From: Thermomicrobiales bacterium
GTDB lineage: Bacteria; Chloroflexota; Chloroflexia; Thermomicrobiales; UBA6265
Direction: 5' to 3'
Assembly (NCBI GenBank): GCA_025928535.1
Contig: JAICJJ010000074.1
Location: forward strand, 1-9,287
DNA: 9,287 nucleotides
Shown here: in pieces, positions 6,744 through 9,287 of the stretch
Numbering within the stretch: position 1 is the first letter of the stretch
Layout: each line of letters starts with the position of its first letter
Notes under the pieces: generated by a model
What the model was told of the DNA's origin: nothing
Seen by the model: the letters and a program-made list of their open reading frames with translations, nothing else
Databases searched by the model: none
Translations under genes and position numbers: made by a program

Positions 6744-6790
6744 CTACCAAAAGCACGCCGCAAAACGTTGACGCGCACCCGGGACGGACG

Positions 6791-6824
6791 AGCGACCGGC
6801 TAGCCGTGGAACAAGCCGGTCGCT
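6791..6824 (-). terminator. Stem-loop across the nuoN stop codon, possible terminator
   Basis: AGCGACCGGCT (6791-6801) and AGCCGGTCGCT (6814-6824) form a perfect 11-bp stem with a 12-nt loop. The TAG stop of nuoN (6802-6800) falls at the edge of the stem, so the hairpin forms at the end of the message. No U-run follows on the minus strand, so it may stabilise the 3' end or help terminate together with the downstream palindromes, rather than act as a textbook terminator. Confidence 0.4.
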
Positions 6825-8359
6825 TGCGCCACGACCGTCAGCGCGTGATACCAGCGCACCGCAAGATCGTAGAACTGTCCGGCGAAGAGGATGCCGCCGA
6901 TGATCGACACGACCGCCATCACGCCGATGCCGACGTTCAGCAAACCGGTCGATGCCTGCCGCAGCGTCTTGGCCGGCTCGTTGAAGTACATCACCGCCAC
7001 CACCCGCAGGTAGTAGAAGGCGCTGACGGCCGAGAGGACGACGATCGCGATCGCCAGCCAGAGGCCGAGCGTCGTGCCGGTCTGGATCGAGGCCAGGATC
7101 AGGCGGTATTTGGCGTAGAAGCCGATGGTCGGCGGAATCCCCATCAACGACAGCATGAAGACGGTCATCGCCGCCGCCGCCAGCGGTTCGGTCGCCCCCA
7201 GCCCCGAAAAGTCGTCGAGCGTCAGGCCGCGCCCGCGGTGCTGCAGCCAAGCGACGACGGCGAAGGCGCCGATGTTCATGAAGGCGTAGGCGAGCAGGTA
7301 GAAGAGAACGCTGGCGATGCCGTCGTCGCTCAGCGCCGCGCCCGGCGTCGAGAAGCCGCCTTGCGCCTGATAGACCGCCAACCCGACCATGATGTAGCCG
7401 GTGTGAGCGATCGACGAATAGGCGAGCATCCGCTTGACGTTGCGCTGGGCGACGGCGACGACGTTGCCGAAGATCATCGTGATCAGCGCCAGCACGGCCA
7501 TCAGGCCGAACCATTCCTGCGTCATCGGACCGAGGCCCTGGACGAGGATGCGGATCGTGGCGGCGAAGGCGGCGACCTTCGGCACCACCGACATGAACGC
7601 TGTCACCGGCGTCGGCGCGCCGTCGTAGGCGTCGGGCGTCCAGAAGTGGAACGGCACCGCCGCCATCTTGAAGCCGAGCCCGACGATCAGCAGCAACACC
7701 GCCAGCAACAGCGATGGCGCGACGTACTGCTCGCCGGCGACCGCGCCTTGCAGCGTCGCCGCGATCTGATCGAGGCGGGTCGAGCCGGCCGCGCCGTAGA
7801 TCCAGGCCATCCCGTAGAGGAGAATCGCGCTCGCGAAGATGCCGAGCAGGAAATATTTCATCGCGCCTTCGACCGAAGTCATCCGCCGTTTGGCGAAGGC
7901 GGTCAGGACGTAGGTCGAAAGCGACGACAACTCGATGCCGACGAAGATCATCACCAGATCGCCGGCCCCGGCGACCATCAGCGCGCCGAGAATCGAAAAG
8001 GCGAGCAGGACATAAAACTCGCCGATCGGCATCCGTCCTTCGAGCCGGTCGATGTAGGAGGCGGCGGTGAAAACGGTCAATATCGCTGCGATGAGGATCA
8101 CCAGCGAGAGAAAGACGGTCAGCCCGTCCGCCTGGAACATGCCGCTGAAGGTGGCTTCGTTCAGGCCGTCTTGCGTCCAGAGCGCGGCCATCGCCAGCGC
8201 GTAGCCGACGAGCGAAACGCCGGTCAGCAAGCCGAAATGGTTGCGGTCGGGAACGAACGCGTCGAGCGCCATCAGCAGCAGGGCGAGGCCGAGGACGATC
8301 ACCTCCGGCCACATCAGCCGCAGATTGGGCGCAACCAACGTCGAGAGATCTTCGAGCAT
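6800..8359 (-). CDS. nuoN: NADH-quinone oxidoreductase subunit N
   Basis: An antiporter-like proton-channel subunit in the membrane arm of respiratory complex I. The 519 residues are hydrophobic throughout, with about 14 membrane helices, slightly longer than E. coli NuoN (485). The ionisable residues of the channel are present in their family contexts: E143 (VGIELSSLSTY), K168 (GAMKYFLLG), K231 (GLGFKMAAVPFHFWTPDAY), K261 (VVPKVAAFA) and K418 (GIPPTIGFYAKY). These correspond to E133, K158, K217, K247 and K395 of E. coli. NVKRMLAYSSIAHTGY (307-322) is a clear family signature. GGAG (8370-8367) lies 7 nt before ATG 8359. It follows nuoM by 76 nt on the same strand, the usual end of a nuo operon, and is convergent with regulator 2. 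The long frame on the opposite strand is a shadow. Intact and well conserved. Confidence 0.97.
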   Translation of the reverse strand: MLEDLSTLVAPNLRLMWPEVIVLGLALLLMALDAFVPDRNHFGLLTGVSLVGYALAMAALWTQDGLNEATFSGMFQADGLTVFLSLVILIAAILTVFTAASYIDRLEGRMPIGEFYVLLAFSILGALMVAGAGDLVMIFVGIELSSLSTYVLTAFAKRRMTSVEGAMKYFLLGIFASAILLYGMAWIYGAAGSTRLDQIAATLQGAVAGEQYVAPSLLLAVLLLIVGLGFKMAAVPFHFWTPDAYDGAPTPVTAFMSVVPKVAAFAATIRILVQGLGPMTQEWFGLMAVLALITMIFGNVVAVAQRNVKRMLAYSSIAHTGYIMVGLAVYQAQGGFSTPGAALSDDGIASVLFYLLAYAFMNIGAFAVVAWLQHRGRGLTLDDFSGLGATEPLAAAAMTVFMLSLMGIPPTIGFYAKYRLILASIQTGTTLGLWLAIAIVVLSAVSAFYYLRVVAVMYFNEPAKTLRQASTGLLNVGIGVMAVVSIIGGILFAGQFYDLAVRWYHALTVVAQATGLFHG

Positions 8360-8435
8360 CGAATCACTCCGTTTTCGTTCGTTCCGGCTCGCGTCCGACG
8401 CGGGCCGCCTGAGTTCGTCTCCCTGGGCGCGGGCG
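8360..8435 (-). other. nuoM-nuoN intercistronic gap
   Basis: A 76-nt spacer within the presumed operon. It holds the nuoN Shine-Dalgarno and a short CGAACGAACGAAAACG run on the minus strand. I see no convincing promoter or terminator, so nuoN is probably read through from nuoM. Confidence 0.5.
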
Positions 8436-9287
8436 CTACATGAAGGGCGCCAGAATCCGGTCGACCGCCGGCTTGATCAGGTCGAGGATCGGTCCGGGAT
8501 AGACGCCGACGACGACCGTCAGCACCGCCAGCGGGAAGAGGGTCAGCCCTTCCTTCAACGTGATGTCGGGCCACGGCCGGTTGTCTTGCGCCTGCATCTC
8601 GGCGTATGGCTCGTGCGCTTCGGACGGAACCGCGCCGGCGTGCCCATGCGCCTGCGAACCGCCGGCCACCGGCAGCGGGGCGTGGCCGTGGCCGCCGCCC
8701 GCCGCGGCGAGCATCGCCCGGTCCTCGGCCGTCAACCCCGCGTCATGCGGATCGGGCAATTCGCCCTTGGCGGGGCCAAAGGCGAGACGCTGGAAGAGCC
8801 ACATCATGTACCAGGCGGCGAAGATGACGACGGCGAAGGTGAAGAGCGCCGCCCACGGGTTGTAATGCCACGTGCCGAGGGCGACCAGAAATTCGCCGAC
8901 GAAGCCGGAAAGGCCGGGCAAGCCGATCGATGCGAACATGAAGAGGCCGAAGAGGGCCGTCCAGACCGGCATCTTGCCGCCGAGGCCGCCGAACGCCGAA
9001 ATCTGCCGGGTGTGCGCCCGCTCGTAGATGACCCCGACCAGGAGGAAGAGGGCGCCGGTCGAGAGGCCGTGGTTGATCATCTGCAGCAGGCTGCCGGTGA
9101 TGCCCACATTATTGAGTGCGAACAGCCCCAGCAGGCAGAAGCCCATGTGGCTGACCGACGAGTAGGCGACGAGCTTCTTGATGTCGTCCTGGGCCAGCGA
9201 CAGGAGGGCCCCATAGATGATGCCGATGACCGACAGGATCGCGATGAACGCGACGCCCATCCAGCAGGCTTCGGGAACCAGCGGCAG
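8436..9287 (-). CDS. nuoM: NADH-quinone oxidoreductase subunit M, C-terminal part (5' end outside window)
   Basis: An antiporter-like proton-pumping subunit of complex I in the inner membrane. Only the last 283 residues are visible, and the frame is open to the window edge. LPLVPEACW (1-9) precedes the first Met, so the ATG at 9260 is internal and not the start. Signatures are AQDDIKKLVAYSSVSHMGF (32-50), INHGLSTGALFLLVGVIYER (71-90), and GLPGLSGFVGEF (122-133) with the conserved helix Glu (132). LKEGLTLFPLAVL and VGVYPGPILDLI form the last helix and tail. Between FGPAKGELPD (170-179) and PDITLKEG (240-247) there is a loop rich in His, Gly and Ala, about 50 residues longer than in E. coli NuoM. 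nuoN follows after 76 nt. Identity is sure; the role of the insertion is unknown. Confidence 0.96.
   Translation of the reverse strand: MPLVPEACWMGVAFIAILSVIGIIYGALLSLAQDDIKKLVAYSSVSHMGFCLLGLFALNNVGITGSLLQMINHGLSTGALFLLVGVIYERAHTRQISAFGGLGGKMPVWTALFGLFMFASIGLPGLSGFVGEFLVALGTWHYNPWAALFTFAVVIFAAWYMMWLFQRLAFGPAKGELPDPHDAGLTAEDRAMLAAAGGGHGHAPLPVAGGSQAHGHAGAVPSEAHEPYAEMQAQDNRPWPDITLKEGLTLFPLAVLTVVVGVYPGPILDLIKPAVDRILAPFM

Larger units (their letters stand above)
6604..6781. mobile_element. MITE-like non-coding element with terminal inverted repeats
   Basis: Ends at 6604-6626 and 6759-6781 are inverted repeats matching at 20 of 23 positions; the cores are GCGTCGACGTTGTGCG (6611-6626) and, on the other strand, GCGTCAACGTTTTGCG (6774-6759). 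Inside lie two identical 20-bp palindromes placed almost symmetrically (16 and 15 nt from the inner ends) and two smaller hairpins. GGA flanks both outer ends (6601-6603, 6782-6784) and could be a 3-bp target duplication, though so short a match may be chance. It encodes no protein. It fills the convergent gap between regulator 2 and nuoN. A miniature inverted-repeat element or a composite REP-like cluster both fit. Repeat structure is certain; mobility is inferred. Confidence 0.5.

Noticed and set aside
6599..8443. Long plus-strand open frame (614 aa) opposite nuoN
   Set aside because: Its translation is low-complexity (Arg, His, Asp, Gln rich) and lies antisense to a clearly conserved nuoN; GC-rich codon bias removes stops from the opposite strand.

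Overview
The window is about two thirds or more G+C, and its codons end mostly in G or C. It looks like a piece of bacterial chromosome. Two large adjacent regulators combine an XRE-type HTH, an NB-ARC/STAND ATPase and TPR repeats. Proteins of this build are typically multiplied in Chloroflexota (notably Thermomicrobia-like lineages) and some Actinobacteria. Together with the nuo genes and base composition this suggests a Chloroflexota/Thermomicrobia-like organism. That placement is an inference from gene style, not from a marker gene.

Layout. (1) 1-617, minus strand: the N-terminal part of an MFS transporter that runs off the left edge. (2) 618-966: a 349-nt divergent intergenic region. It holds a strong compound inverted repeat (670-716), an 11-bp inverted repeat (762-772/923-933), two direct repeats of CCCACGCAT one helical turn apart (839-858), and an extended -10-like site (891-899). 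(3) 967-3378, plus strand: regulator 1 (803 aa). (4) 3391-4057, minus strand: two small genes of unknown function, 31 nt apart, each with a strong Shine-Dalgarno, probably one operon. (5) 4058-4232: a second divergent intergenic region with the same tandem repeat and a similar -10 region. (6) 4233-6596, plus strand: regulator 2 (787 aa), a paralogue of regulator 1. (7) 6597-6799: a gene-free convergent gap filled by a roughly 178-bp element with 23-bp imperfect terminal inverted repeats and four internal hairpins, two of them identical 20-bp perfect palindromes. (8) 6800-8359, minus strand: nuoN. (9) 8436-9287, minus strand: the C-terminal part of nuoM, cut by the right edge and carrying an unusual His/Gly/Ala-rich insertion of about 50 residues.

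How the parts may work together. Each regulator is transcribed away from a minus-strand neighbour: the MFS transporter for regulator 1 and the small two-gene operon for regulator 2. The regulators have an identical HTH recognition segment (residues 32-44), and both upstream regions carry the same spaced repeat. The best new hypothesis here is that the paralogues recognise a common operator and auto- or cross-regulate, possibly together with the divergent neighbours. nuoM and nuoN are the usual last two genes of a complex I operon and look ordinary apart from the NuoM insertion. No tRNA, rRNA, CRISPR array, transposase or phage gene was seen.
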